From Planctomycetia bacterium (GTDB lineage: Bacteria; Planctomycetota; Phycisphaerae; UBA1845; UTPLA1), in NCBI GenBank assembly GCA_015075745.1, contig JABTTW010000002.1, positions 310,001 through 374,000 on the forward strand: DNA of 64,000 nt, in the 5' to 3' direction. This document shows, piece after piece, positions 42,639-51,717 of this stretch. The notes under the pieces are model-generated. The model searched no databases and was not told where the DNA came from. It saw only the letters and a list, made by a program, of their open reading frames with translations. The position numbers and the translations under genes are program-made. How positions within the stretch are numbered: position 1 is the stretch's first letter; each line of letters begins with the position of its first letter.

Positions 42639-45128
42639 TCACGGACAGGCCGTACCCGCCCCGCCGTTGGCCAGGACTCTTGCCGTGAAGAGCTGGATGT
42701 CCTTGCCGTTGATGGCGCCGTCCATGTTGACGTCGGCGCAGGGGTCGCCATTCTTGGTCAGCAGGGCCGAGACCATGGGCGCGATGTCGTTGAAATCGAC
42801 GCGGCCTGAGCGGTCGATGTCGCCGCGGCAGAAGCACACGTCCTCGCAGGCATCGTCGATTCCGTTGAAGTCGAAGTCGCCGAAGCAGAAGGAACCGCCG
42901 CCCTGAGCAATGCCTCCGAGGTCGTCGCAGCAAAGCGGGTCGATATCCAGACAGAATCCGCCCGGCAGGCAGCAGGCCTCATTAATGGTGCAAACCTCGA
43001 AAAGCCCCTGAGGCACACCCCCCATTCCCAGACAAGTGCCGACTTCCATCTGGTTACAGGTTGAGTTCGGGAGGCAGCACGGCTCTTCGCAGGCATCATC
43101 GACGCCGCTTAAGTTGTTGTCTCCGAAGCAGAACGAGCCCACGCCGCGCGGCGTGCCGCCCATGGTGAAGCAATTGAAGGGATCGAGGTCCATGCAGGTA
43201 CCGTTGGTGAAACAGCACGCTTCATCATCGAGCGGGCAGGTGGTGTTGGGGCCGAGTGGAACGCCGCCGAAGTGCACGCAACACTGGGGATCGATATCTT
43301 CGCAAGTGCCATCCAGATACATGCATGCTTCCGGGGCCTGGCAGACCGTGCCCGCACCCATGGAGCTGCCGCCGGCGACGCCGCAGGCCGCGACCGTCAG
43401 GTTGGCGCACGAGCCATCGGGCAGACAACATGCCTGAGTCGCCATGCACACCGTGGTGAGACAGGTTGAACCCGGCGCCTGCGGCGTGCCGAACAACGAG
43501 CGGCAACTGGCGGGCGGGAGATTCATGCAGACGCCTGAGGGGAGACAGCATGCCCGATTGGCCGTGGGCGCGTCGCCAGTTGCGGTGAAGAAGAAGGGAT
43601 CGGTGCTTTGGGCATTGAGCCCGCCGAGTCCGCGTGCGACGAAGGCGCCGTAGTAGCGGTTAGCGATGGACTTCAATTGCTGATAGTCGCCGAGAATGCG
43701 CTGTCGTGTGCCGAGCGGACCGGGATCTGGGTTCGGCGAGAGCGGTGACGGAGCGACGAAGTTGGCGAAGTCGGCAAGCTGCGAATTGGTGGCGATGGTG
43801 GCGAAGACATCCTGCGACTGTACGAACCGAACCTGCCATCGCTTAGTCGTGGGGTTGTAGGTGGTGAACATGACGCCGATTTCGCCGGATGCGAGGACGG
43901 CGATACAGGGCAGCGCGGCATCGACGCCGGCGGGAGAAATCGTGCGCTCTGGACCGGGCGTGTAGGCACCGCCGGCGGCTGGGACGAGGGCGCGGAATCG
44001 CAGGCGATTTGCGCCGGTTGCGTCCTTGGTACCGTAGGCGACATAGACGACGTGGGTGTTGGGATCGACGCCGATCGAGGTGATGCTGCCAAGCAGCGCG
44101 TTGTTGCCGCCCATCTTCACGCCGGGTGCCTGATTACTGAGTCCAGCGCCGATGTTGAGTCCGTTGTTTGGCACTGCGGCCGGCCCGATGCCCCAGTTCT
44201 GGCCGCCATCGGTCGTGCGATTCAGGACGTAGTTCATCGCCTTGAGGCCCGTTGCAGCGAATGAGTTCGTCCCCTGGGCGTGGATGTTGTAGACATTTCC
44301 ATTGGTGCCCATGGTGATGCGATTGCCGGGGTTTGTCGCCATGGTGCCCGCGGTATGGACGGATCGGTCGCGCGTGAAGTTTGGAGGGTTCGCGCCCAAA
44401 GAAACGGCGTTGCGGATCAGCGGCATGGCTCCGAAATTGTCGTAGGCGACGTGGACGTTCTGCTGGGCGGCGTTTACGGGATCGCGTCCGACCCAGAGCC
44501 AGGGCTGATCGGAATTGCCGAGAGATGAAGCGACGTTGTTGTTCGTCGCCTGGGTCACGCCGAGATTGACGCGCCAGCTCCACGCGGCGGCACTTGCGGG
44601 ATTTGTCGTCCGGCCGCTGTAGATGTTGCCGTCGGCCTTGAGAAAAGTGATGTAGAGCACACCGTTGGCGTCGTAGTGCGGGGTTTGATCGCATGGGCAG
44701 CCGTCGGCGGCGATGCCGGGCGGCGCGGGAATGGTCAGATGCTGGGCCCAGGTGGCGCCGCCGTCGTTTGAGTACCAGAGCGGGGCATTTCCATTCTGAT
44801 GCCACAGGGTTCCCGCGAAAGATAGGATGACAATCTGATTCGTGTTGGTGGGATTGATCGCGATGCTGGGCTCGGCGCCGAAGGTGGCGTTGGGGACGCT
44901 GAACCCTGACGCGGCAAGAACGTCGACGACCGTCACACCGGCGCGCGGCGCGGCGCCGAAGATGTCCTCGGCGGCCAATGGCTGCGCTGCCTTCTGCGGA
45001 GGCGGTCCCTGTTCGGGCCAGTCGCCCTTGAGGCGCTGGCAATCGGGATCGCCGGCGAAGGCCACGGTGCAGATCGGCAAACTCAGGACGGACAACGATC
45101 GTGACAATGCGCAGGATGACATGGCCAT
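42639..45128 (-). CDS. Secreted sialidase/BNR-like protein with Cys-rich repeats and dockerin
   Basis: An 829-residue exported protein. A signal peptide is followed by a beta-propeller-like region with BNR-type strands (LWYSNDGGATWAQH; DGGQNWG) over about residues 60-500. Then come six repeats of ~31-40 residues, each starting with a CC or AC pair (ACCLPDGSC, ACCFTNGTC, PCCLPNSTC) with a conserved later G-G and Cys. The last ~65 residues form a dockerin-like pair (GDIDRSGRVDFNDIAP and ADVNMDGAINGKDIQ). Such proteins are typical of Phycisphaerae. A surface or matrix role is likely; enzymatic activity is not shown. Confidence 0.83.
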   Translation of the reverse strand: MAMSSCALSRSLSVLSLPICTVAFAGDPDCQRLKGDWPEQGPPPQKAAQPLAAEDIFGAAPRAGVTVVDVLAASGFSVPNATFGAEPSIAINPTNTNQIVILSFAGTLWHQNGNAPLWYSNDGGATWAQHLTIPAPPGIAADGCPCDQTPHYDANGVLYITFLKADGNIYSGRTTNPASAAAWSWRVNLGVTQATNNNVASSLGNSDQPWLWVGRDPVNAAQQNVHVAYDNFGAMPLIRNAVSLGANPPNFTRDRSVHTAGTMATNPGNRITMGTNGNVYNIHAQGTNSFAATGLKAMNYVLNRTTDGGQNWGIGPAAVPNNGLNIGAGLSNQAPGVKMGGNNALLGSITSIGVDPNTHVVYVAYGTKDATGANRLRFRALVPAAGGAYTPGPERTISPAGVDAALPCIAVLASGEIGVMFTTYNPTTKRWQVRFVQSQDVFATIATNSQLADFANFVAPSPLSPNPDPGPLGTRQRILGDYQQLKSIANRYYGAFVARGLGGLNAQSTDPFFFTATGDAPTANRACCLPSGVCMNLPPASCRSLFGTPQAPGSTCLTTVCMATQACCLPDGSCANLTVAACGVAGGSSMGAGTVCQAPEACMYLDGTCEDIDPQCCVHFGGVPLGPNTTCPLDDEACCFTNGTCMDLDPFNCFTMGGTPRGVGSFCFGDNNLSGVDDACEEPCCLPNSTCNQMEVGTCLGMGGVPQGLFEVCTINEACCLPGGFCLDIDPLCCDDLGGIAQGGGSFCFGDFDFNGIDDACEDVCFCRGDIDRSGRVDFNDIAPMVSALLTKNGDPCADVNMDGAINGKDIQLFTARVLANGGAGTACP

Positions 45129-45361
45129 TCCTCCACAAATGACCGGCGTTATGAAACGGAGACGGCCGTCTCAATTCGCCGAAGAGAAAGCGCATCGATC
45201 GTGTCGGGACCTTTGGGAATAGGCCATTCTTCGTCGGCTATGAAAGATGGGAAGATCCGCCTGCCGACCGACGCCTGAATTGAGAGACGATCCTGCCCGA
45301 CAACCAGGCGCAAGTTTAGCCGACTTGAATCCGCAAGATCAACGGCCGGCTCGAAGAGTTA

Positions 45362-46774
45362 CTAACCGCCTACGGGGCCACCGGTTGCGCCCGGTTCGGT
45401 CATGGCTCGCGGATCGAGTAATGACCTTAGCTTTTCCTCGGAAACAACCTTCTGCTCCAGCGCGACTTGCCGGACGGTCTTGCCTGACTTGAATGCCTCC
45501 TTGGCGATGGCGGCGGCCTGGTCGTAGCCGATGACCGGCGCGAGCGAGGTGCACATGGCGAGACTCTGCTCGACGAGTTCCTCGGCGCGCTGTGCGTTGG
45601 CCTCGATGCCGACGACACAGCGGTCGTTGAAGACGCGCACCGCGTTGGAAAGGATGCGCACGGATTCCAGGAAGTGATGGGCCATGACCGGCATGCCGAC
45701 GTGCAGGTCGAAGTTTCCGAGGATCGTCGCGGCGCTGGCCACCACGGCATCGGCGCCGATGGCGTGGGCCGCCGACTGCATCAGCATCTCGCACATGACC
45801 GGATTCACCTTGCCGGGCATGATCGAACTGCCGGGCTGGGTGGAAGGGAGATTGATTTCTCCGATGCCGCAGCGCGGACCGGACGAGAGAAATCGGATGT
45901 CGTTGGCGATCTTGATCATGCTGACGGCGATGGTGCGGAGCAGGCCGGACGCCTCAACGAAGCCGTCCTTGGCGTGCTGGGCCTCAAAGTGATCGGCGGC
46001 CTCGACGAAATCGATTTTCGTCTTCTGGGCGAGGCGCTTGGAGACGCGTTCGCCGAATCCCTTGGGGGTATTGATGCCGGTGCCGACTGCGGTGCCGCCG
46101 ATGGGTAATTCGCGCAGGGCGTTGATCGCCTTGTTGGCGCGCATGACGGAGAGCTTCGCCTGGGCGGCGTAGCCGGAGAACTCCTGGCCGAGGCGGATCG
46201 GCGTGGCGTCCTGCAGGTGGGTGCGCCCGATCTTCACGATGCCGTCGAAGTCCTTCGCCTTGGCGGCCAGTCCGGCGGCGAGTTTTTCCAGAGCGGGCAC
46301 GAGATCTTCCTTGAGGGCCGCGGCGGCGGAGACGTGCATGGCCGTCGGAATGACATCGTTGGAACTCTGCGACTGATTGACGTGGTCGTTGGGATGAATC
46401 TGCCCCTTGTCACCGCCGGCGAGTTGCACGGCGCGATGGGCGATGACTTCGTTGGCGTTCATGTTGGTCGACGTGCCGGAGCCGGTCTGGAAGACGTCGA
46501 CGACGAAATGCTCGTCGAGCTTGCCGTCGATGACTTCCTGGGCGGCCTTGCCGATCCAGTCGGTCTTGTCCTTCGGGACGACGCCCAACTCGGCGTTCAC
46601 CTCGGCGGCGCACTGCTTGATGAGGCCCATGGCCCAGATGAACCGGCGGCCCAATCGGTAGCCGGAGATCGGGAAATTCTCCACGGCCCTTTGGGTGGAC
46701 GCACCCCACAGCGCGCTGGCGGGGACGGTCATGGGGCCCATTGAATCCTTCTCTATTCGCGTTTCCTGCGGCAT
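45362..46774 (-). CDS. fumC: Class II fumarate hydratase
   Basis: A 470-residue fumarase, converting fumarate to malate in the citric acid cycle. The lyase signature GSSIMPGKVNPVMCE is intact, as are SSNDVIPTAMHVS and GRTHLQDATPIRLGQEFSGY. Length matches FumC (about 465). GAGGTG six bases before the ATG supports the start. It is divergent from cysK. Confidence 0.95.
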   Translation of the reverse strand: MPQETRIEKDSMGPMTVPASALWGASTQRAVENFPISGYRLGRRFIWAMGLIKQCAAEVNAELGVVPKDKTDWIGKAAQEVIDGKLDEHFVVDVFQTGSGTSTNMNANEVIAHRAVQLAGGDKGQIHPNDHVNQSQSSNDVIPTAMHVSAAAALKEDLVPALEKLAAGLAAKAKDFDGIVKIGRTHLQDATPIRLGQEFSGYAAQAKLSVMRANKAINALRELPIGGTAVGTGINTPKGFGERVSKRLAQKTKIDFVEAADHFEAQHAKDGFVEASGLLRTIAVSMIKIANDIRFLSSGPRCGIGEINLPSTQPGSSIMPGKVNPVMCEMLMQSAAHAIGADAVVASAATILGNFDLHVGMPVMAHHFLESVRILSNAVRVFNDRCVVGIEANAQRAEELVEQSLAMCTSLAPVIGYDQAAAIAKEAFKSGKTVRQVALEQKVVSEEKLRSLLDPRAMTEPGATGGPVGG

Positions 46775-47024
46775 GTTGCACCTCTAAATGAAATCGCCGA
46801 CTCGCTGCGGCCGTCGGGCATCACGATACGCCAGCAGGCCGACCATCGCCAGCATGGCCGAACGAGCGGCAATCCGCGTGCCGCCGCGAGGACGGAGGCG
46901 AACGCAAGCCCGGCAGGATACGATGTTTGACGCCCCGCGCGGCGAGGAATTAACATGTCTTGTCTGTCCAACGCCATCCGACGATTTTCCGTGTTGGTTG
47001 GACCTCAATTACGGAGAGAGAAGT

Positions 47025-47969
47025 ATGGGACGCCTCTACCAAAACATCATTGAAACCATCGGCCGCACGCCCCTGGTTCGGGTGAACCGGATCATCCAAT
47101 CGAAAGCCGAGGTGTACGCCAAGCTCGAATTTTTCAACCCCATGTCCAGCGTGAAGGACCGCATCGGCAAGTCGATGATCGAGGCGGCCGAGCGCTCCGG
47201 CAAGGTGGACAAGGACACGCACTTCATCGAGCCGACGAGCGGCAACACGGGCATCGGCCTGGCCTTCGTCTGCGCGGCGAAGGGATACAAGCTGACGCTG
47301 ACCATGCCGGAGTCGATGAGCATGGAGCGGCGGATGCTGCTTCGCGGACTCGGGGCGAATCTGGTGCTGACGCCGGCGGCCGACGGAATGCGCGGGGCCA
47401 TCGCCAAGGCACAGGAGTTGGTCAAGTCCACGCCCAACTCCATCATGCCGCAGCAGTTTGACAACCCGGCGAATCCGCAGGTCCACCGCGAGACGACGGC
47501 CGTCGAAATCTGGGAGGACACCGACGGCAAGGTGGACATCCTCGTCTCCGGCATCGGCACGGGCGGGACGATCACGGGTGTCGGCGAAGTCATCAAGCAG
47601 AAGAAGCCGGGCTTCAAGTGCGTGGCGGTCGAGCCGGAAGAGTCGCCGGTGCTGACGCAGGTGCGCGAGTCGAAGCCGATACAGCCCGGTCCGCACAAGA
47701 TACAGGGCATCGGAGCGGGGTTTGTACCGTCGGTGCTGAATGTTGAGATATACGATGAGATCATCCGCGTGAACTCGGCGGATGCGATGAGCTGGGCGCG
47801 GAAGTGCTGCCGGGAAGAGGGCATCTTCTGCGGGATTTCGTCGGGCGCGGCGCTTTGCGCGGCGAATCAGGTGGCCATGCGGCCGGAGAGCGCGGGCAAG
47901 CTGATCGTCGTCGTCTTGCCGTCGAGCGGGGAGCGATACCTGAGCACGGCGTTGTTTCAGGAGGCCTGA
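47025..47969 (+). CDS. cysK: Cysteine synthase A (O-acetylserine sulfhydrylase)
   Basis: A 314-residue PLP enzyme making cysteine from O-acetylserine and sulfide. Visible marks: [12 protein letters not shown], the PLP-lysine block SSVKDRIG (Lys44), [12 protein letters not shown], and [13 protein letters not shown] (phosphate loop). GGAG upstream of ATG 47025 and family length place the start here; the frame remains open far upstream. cysC, another sulfur-assimilation gene, follows 140 bp later, so the two form a sulfur block. Confidence 0.95.
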   Translation: MGRLYQNIIETIGRTPLVRVNRIIQSKAEVYAKLEFFNPMSSVKDRIGKSMIEAAERSGKVDKDTHFIEPTSGNTGIGLAFVCAAKGYKLTLTMPESMSMERRMLLRGLGANLVLTPAADGMRGAIAKAQELVKSTPNSIMPQQFDNPANPQVHRETTAVEIWEDTDGKVDILVSGIGTGGTITGVGEVIKQKKPGFKCVAVEPEESPVLTQVRESKPIQPGPHKIQGIGAGFVPSVLNVEIYDEIIRVNSADAMSWARKCCREEGIFCGISSGAALCAANQVAMRPESAGKLIVVVLPSSGERYLSTALFQEA

Positions 47970-48017
47970 TTCCGCTAGACTGGGGTCGCTTTGAATCGGG
48001 TTTGTAAGGCGAAAACC

Positions 48018-48045
48018 AAGCCCACGGATTCGAATCCGTGGGCTT
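48018..48045 (+). terminator. Perfect 28-bp palindrome after cysK
   Basis: The arms AAGCCCACGGATTC and GAATCCGTGGGCTT match perfectly. It lies 49 bp after the cysK stop and would form a stable hairpin, but no T-run follows, so termination is only likely. Confidence 0.45.
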
Positions 48046-48108
48046 CGCATTGAGTGAATTCGTAGTGAAAAGCCAGGAATCAGGGAAAGAAAGCACGAGA
48101 GGACATTC

Positions 48109-48732
48109 ATGACGCAGATCAAGGCGACGAACGTTGTTTGGCACGAGGGTCACGTTGAGCGGGCGGGCCGCGAGAAGCTGCTGGGGCAGCAGGGCTGCAC
48201 CATCTGGCTGACGGGGCTGCCGTCGTCCGGCAAGAGCACCATCGGCTTCTCGCTGGAGCACATGCTCTTGCAGCAGGGTCGCATGGCCTACGTTCTCGAC
48301 GGCGACAACGTCCGCCACGGGCTGAACAAGAACCTCGGCTTTTCCGCGGAGGACCGTGCCGAGAACATCCGCCGCATCGGCGAGGTGGCGAAGCTGTTCG
48401 CCGACGCCGGTGTCATCACGATTACATCGTTCGTGAGCCCCTACCGGGCGGACCGGGACATCGTGCGGAAGCTGCACGCGGACGCCAAGCCGGCACTGCC
48501 GTTCTTCGAGGTGTTTGTCGATACGCCGGTCGAGCTGTGCGAGGAGCGGGACCCGAAGGGGCTTTATAAGAAGGCCCGTGCGGGGGAGATCAAGAATTTT
48601 ACGGGCGTGTCCGACCCGTACGAAGCTCCGACGAACGCGGAGCTGGTATTGAAGACGGCGGGGATGAAGCTGGAGGAGTGCGTGGCGACGCTTGCGGCGC
48701 ATCTTCAGAAGAGCGGGATTCTGCCGGCGTGA
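48109..48732 (+). CDS. cysC: Adenylylsulfate (APS) kinase
   Basis: A 207-residue kinase phosphorylating APS to PAPS. Walker A is GLPSSGKST (residues 36-44); YVLDGDNVRHGLNKNLGFS and ITSFVSPYRADR are family signatures. AGAGG precedes ATG 48109. The last 102 bp are repeated 2.7 kb downstream at 51308-51409 with three synonymous changes, and an accessory islet lies between, so the 3' end of cysC seems to have been a recombination target. Confidence 0.95.
   Translation: MTQIKATNVVWHEGHVERAGREKLLGQQGCTIWLTGLPSSGKSTIGFSLEHMLLQQGRMAYVLDGDNVRHGLNKNLGFSAEDRAENIRRIGEVAKLFADAGVITITSFVSPYRADRDIVRKLHADAKPALPFFEVFVDTPVELCEERDPKGLYKKARAGEIKNFTGVSDPYEAPTNAELVLKTAGMKLEECVATLAAHLQKSGILPA
48629..48730 (+). repeat. 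Direct repeat copy A: 3' end of cysC
   Basis: 102 bp ending in the first base of the cysC stop codon. It matches 51308-51409 at 99 of 102 positions; AAC/AAT, GTA/GTT and ACG/ACT are synonymous. The stop is TGA here and TAG in copy B. Confidence 0.93.
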
Positions 48733-48749
48733 TTATTCGCCGTCGAACG

Positions 48750-48783
48750 AGGAGCCCCGGACTTCCAGTCCGGGCGGTTCTCC
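48750..48783 (+). repeat. REP-like palindrome after cysC
   Basis: GGAGCCCCGGACTTCCAGTC and a complementary CCGGGCGG arm. The same sequence, in opposite orientation and with a one-base shorter loop, lies inside ileS at 36880-36912; a shorter relative (CCGGGACTTCCCAGTCCGG) is at about 50804-50822. Confidence 0.75.
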
Positions 48784-48886
48784 ATCAACCAGTTGCCCCC
48801 GTCCCTGGCAGACCGATCCCCCGGCAAGTGTCGCCGGAAGACGATGCGGTGGGGCAAAGGTCACCAACACCTATATCAACTTGCGC

Positions 48887-48915
48887 TTGATTTCCAATAG
48901 TCGCCGAGGTAGATT
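48887..48915 (+). promoter_or_regulatory. Candidate promoter for the nuclease gene
   Basis: TTGATT (48887-48892), a 17-base spacer and TAGATT (48910-48915) in an A+T-richer stretch, about 80 bp before the strong ribosome binding site of the next gene. Confidence 0.4.
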
Positions 48916-48997
48916 GTTGTTCGGCCATACGCGACCATTCAGGCGTTTATTCGCATGATCGCGCATCCTGAGAGAGTCACGGCAGAGGAGGCCTGTT

Positions 48998-49651
48998 ATG
49001 CCCGGCTCGATCCTGACATGCGTTGCATCATTATTGCTTGGTCAGTCTGATCCAGGTGCCGTTGTTGTTGTAAGCGGCGACATGGGCAGAGTCACCGTTC
49101 CGCTTCCCGCAGGCACGCCCTATACCCTCGATTACGACTACGGTGAATTCAACGGCTGGTTCGATCCGTGGCGCTGGGTTCTCGCCGGTAACGGTGGAAC
49201 GCTCTATTTCGCGCGCAATCGCGGCGAATTCAGCGCAAGGAGTCTGCTTGAGTCACAGGGTGAGATCATCGTCCTAACGCAGTTCAAGCGCGGCGCGGCA
49301 AATCGCGGATTTGATTTCTTGTCCGCAGCGCGGAGTCCAAACGGACTGGAGGTATTCCTCAACGAGGTTAAAAACAGCACAGGGCTACAGTTCCCGAGCG
49401 GCTTGACTGCGCTTGGGTTGAATCGGGCGGGCACGTTTGATGCAAACCTTGCCAGGGCCCAAGCCGCAGTTGCTGAGCAAGTGACCGACAATGCGCTTCG
49501 AACAGGCATCCTCGGTGCGCTGCGGCAGCAAAACTATTCAATCCGAATCATCGGGCGGCCTGGTATTCGAATCACGCCGAGAACAGAGTCACTAATTCAA
49601 AAAACGGCGGGAACGACCCGTGAGGTAATCATCCTTGAGGCGTTGCCTTAA
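48998..49651 (+). CDS. Putative PD-(D/E)xK nuclease, possible toxin
   Basis: A 217-residue protein I cannot place in a named family. Residues 103-129 read GFDFLSAAR, then LEVFLNEVKNSTG, giving Asp106 and Glu123-x-Lys125, the spacing of PD-(D/E)xK (restriction-endonuclease fold) toxins. A weak hydrophobic start (SILTCVASLLLG) could be a signal, or a remnant. GAGGAGG six bases before the ATG is a very strong ribosome binding site. The partner gene begins two bases after the stop. The pair lies inside a segment bounded by two copies of the cysC 3' end and is visibly richer in A+T than its neighbours. A toxin role is inference. Confidence 0.55.
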   Translation: MPGSILTCVASLLLGQSDPGAVVVVSGDMGRVTVPLPAGTPYTLDYDYGEFNGWFDPWRWVLAGNGGTLYFARNRGEFSARSLLESQGEIIVLTQFKRGAANRGFDFLSAARSPNGLEVFLNEVKNSTGLQFPSGLTALGLNRAGTFDANLARAQAAVAEQVTDNALRTGILGALRQQNYSIRIIGRPGIRITPRTESLIQKTAGTTREVIILEALP

Positions 49652-49653
49652 TT

Positions 49654-50460
49654 ATGACGACTCGCAACGCGGCGAAGCGTCATGCACTCTGGCTTTCGAA
49701 TGACGCTGGCCTAAACGAATTGATTCAAAAAGATACATGGATGATCGGTTGGGAGCGCCCAACTGATCTCCCGGCAATTCCTGTCTCAGAAGAATTAGCT
49801 TGCGCGCTCGGATGTCTGTACGCCGGTGATCAAACCCGTGCCAACGTTTTTCTTGAGCGTACGGTCCGAAACGCGGATAAGTTGATCGCCGAGAATCGCT
49901 ATCTGGATACGAAAGTCGCGGAGGCTGGTCATCCGCGTAACCTAGGTTCCATAATTCGTGGACGAGCATATGCATTGTGGCTCCTTGGCGGACCAATGGG
50001 GCGAAAAGAGTTAAGGGGTGCTTCCGGGCATTTTGCTACTTGGTGTATGGCAATGGCAGAGGATCATGAACGATTCGACGATCCTTTAACGATGGATTTC
50101 TTCATTGCAGCAGTCCGTACCGCCATTGTCGCTTCCGACTTGGATTACGCGAGCGAACTACTGAGAACGAATCGCGAGCTGCGCTGGAATTTTGCTGAGC
50201 AACGTAGCCTTTTCGGTCGTATGATCCAGATGTACCCCGATTTGACCGACGCGTTCGATATCGAATTTGAGGCTTTTTTCGACAAAGTGCGGGACCCTGA
50301 TTATCACGACGGTCCACCGCAACGAATCGAGAAATGGATTCCACACGACCGAGAAATGCTGGCCTTGGAAACTGGCATCATCCGCGAGATGTATGTCGTT
50401 CGGTCTTCGCCCCACGACGCCGTCGATCCCAAAGCCGTCATCGAGGCAATCGCACTTTGA
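49654..50460 (+). CDS. Unknown partner of putative nuclease, possible immunity protein
   Basis: A 268-residue, mostly helical soluble protein with no recognised domain. It has several Trp and acidic residues (DTWMIGWERP, FDDPLTMDFF, FDIEFEAFFDKVRDPDYHDGPP) and a repeat-like helical pattern in the first 180 residues. There is no signal peptide or membrane helix. Its ATG lies two bases after the stop of the putative nuclease, so the two are translationally coupled. This is the arrangement of toxin-immunity pairs; the role rests only on that arrangement. Confidence 0.55.
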   Translation: MTTRNAAKRHALWLSNDAGLNELIQKDTWMIGWERPTDLPAIPVSEELACALGCLYAGDQTRANVFLERTVRNADKLIAENRYLDTKVAEAGHPRNLGSIIRGRAYALWLLGGPMGRKELRGASGHFATWCMAMAEDHERFDDPLTMDFFIAAVRTAIVASDLDYASELLRTNRELRWNFAEQRSLFGRMIQMYPDLTDAFDIEFEAFFDKVRDPDYHDGPPQRIEKWIPHDREMLALETGIIREMYVVRSSPHDAVDPKAVIEAIAL

Positions 50461-50859
50461 ACATCATTCCATACTGCCCTCAAACTGCCCTCAAAACGCA
50501 TCACGGGACGGTAAAAAACCGTGTAGGAACAGGATATCGCCGAGACGTGCGAAGTGGTTGTCGCTCTTGAGGTTGGGCGATAAAATGAGACTCCGGCAGA
50601 GGTTGAGGAATTGGGTCAGAGAGAATCCCCCCCTCTCCGATTTGTGACAAGCGGACGCCGCAAGTGCGTTCGCCTCAATAATTTGCGCGGGGGTCCCTCG
50701 TTCGCCGGAGACCGTCGCTTGGCACAGTGCACTGTGCCGGAACTGTGCCGAACCAGACCCTTATCGCAGGGCGCAGGCCTCTCCATTTTCCCAGGTCGTC
50801 TGTCCGGGACTTCCCAGTCCGGTGTGCGCCCCCCAAGAAAAAAGTGCCCGAACGCTGGC

Positions 50860-51006
50860 ACTGTCCTCGACACTGACTACGACGCCGAGTGGGTGCATAC
50901 CTATTGTCGCGAAAAATGGGGCGTGCGTAGTCACATCCCGCCGGCGGCGCATTGTCGAGTCGGAAGCGTAAACGGTCGCTATCGATCGCAGATGACGCGG
51001 ATGCCG
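50860..51006 (+). pseudogene. DDE transposase fragment
   Basis: The plus-strand translation contains VLDTDYDAEWVHTYCRE, GVRSHIPP and GRYRSQM in one frame. This is the order found in IS4/IS5/IS1182-type DDE transposases (Asp-containing strand, R-x-x-I-P-P, then G-R-Y-R-x-x-M). No start, no other catalytic residues and no continuation are present, so this is a remnant. Confidence 0.5.
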
Positions 51007-51106
51007 AAGCGCTGCTCCTCCCCGGCAAAGCCTCCCCCGAGGAGGGATGGAAGATCAAGGAACAGGAGTCCGAGGGGGAACCTTCGAAGCTGGTTCTCCC
51101 TCGGGG

Positions 51107-51318
51107 TGACCTGCCCCCAATTTATGTACCAGTTGCTATGAGAGTCGAGTCCACTTTTCGATCCTGCGCAGGCGCTGATAGCGAACCGGCAGGAGGGGAA
51201 GAAGCCGGGGTCCAGGGGCAGAGCCCTTGGCGGGGGTTTGGGGGCAGGGCCCCCAAGGCTTCCGATCTACACTGGGCCGCATACGCCGCCGGCGTCTGAT
51301 AGCCCAGCGACGAATGCG
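51107..51318 (-). pseudogene. IS3-family transposase 3' remnant
   Basis: On the minus strand the frame reads PHSSLGYQTPAAYAAQCRSE, the C-terminal integrase block (R-P-H-S-S-L-G-Y-x-T-P) of IS3-family transposases. The segment runs down to TGACCTGCCCCCAATTTATG near 51108, which looks like an IS3-type terminal inverted repeat. Everything upstream in the transposase is missing. The break falls exactly at the start of the detached cysC tail. Confidence 0.6.
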
Positions 51319-51411
51319 GAGCTGGTTTTGAAGACTGCGGGGATGAAGCTGGAGGAGTGCGTGGCGACGCTTGCGGCGCATCTTCAGAAGAGCGGGATTC
51401 TGCCGGCGTAG
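51308..51411 (+). pseudogene. Direct repeat copy B: detached cysC 3' end
   Basis: The last 34 codons of a cysC-like gene, ending TAG instead of TGA, with no upstream part. All coding differences from the intact cysC are synonymous. Its first dozen bases overlap the end of the IS3 remnant. Confidence 0.92.
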
Positions 51412-51444
51412 GGCGCCGGGGACCGCGAACAACCTTCCTTTCGC

Positions 51445-51717
51445 AAGGTGACATAAGGTGACACAGCGGGTTTCCGTTTTGTGCCAAGTCGCGCGGCAGT
51501 CGCGAGTTGGGGCGGGAGGGTTTCTGCGCGAAAAATCCGTGAAAACGGGCTGAGGCGTGGGGGCTGGGGCTTGAGACGAGGAGGGGTCGCGGAGCGCGGC
51601 GGCCGAGGGGCGGAGGGGTTTGGAGTTTCGATTCGCGCGGGGCATCGTTTATTCCTCTGGGGCGAGGGTGGGCAGTCTTCTATTTGCTTATTCTTGCTCG
51701 CTGTTCGCGCGGATTTG
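51445..51717 (+). repeat. Dispersed non-coding element, copy 2 (short form)
   Basis: Begins AAGGTGACATAAGGTGACAC, is followed by GTGCCAA and GAGTTGGGGCG tracts, and ends with CTTGCTCGCTGTTCGCGCGG. The middle motif seen in copies 1 and 3 is missing, which accounts for the shorter length. It starts 34 bp after the detached cysC tail. Confidence 0.72.

Noticed and set aside
48018..48045. Possible tRNA 3' half (GGATTCGAATCC resembles a T-arm)
   Set aside because: It is a perfect palindrome with no D-arm, anticodon arm or acceptor partner upstream.
50611..51141. A 176-residue intact gene
   Set aside because: Only about 50 residues match a transposase; the rest spans repeats and has no start region, so I treat it as a fragment.
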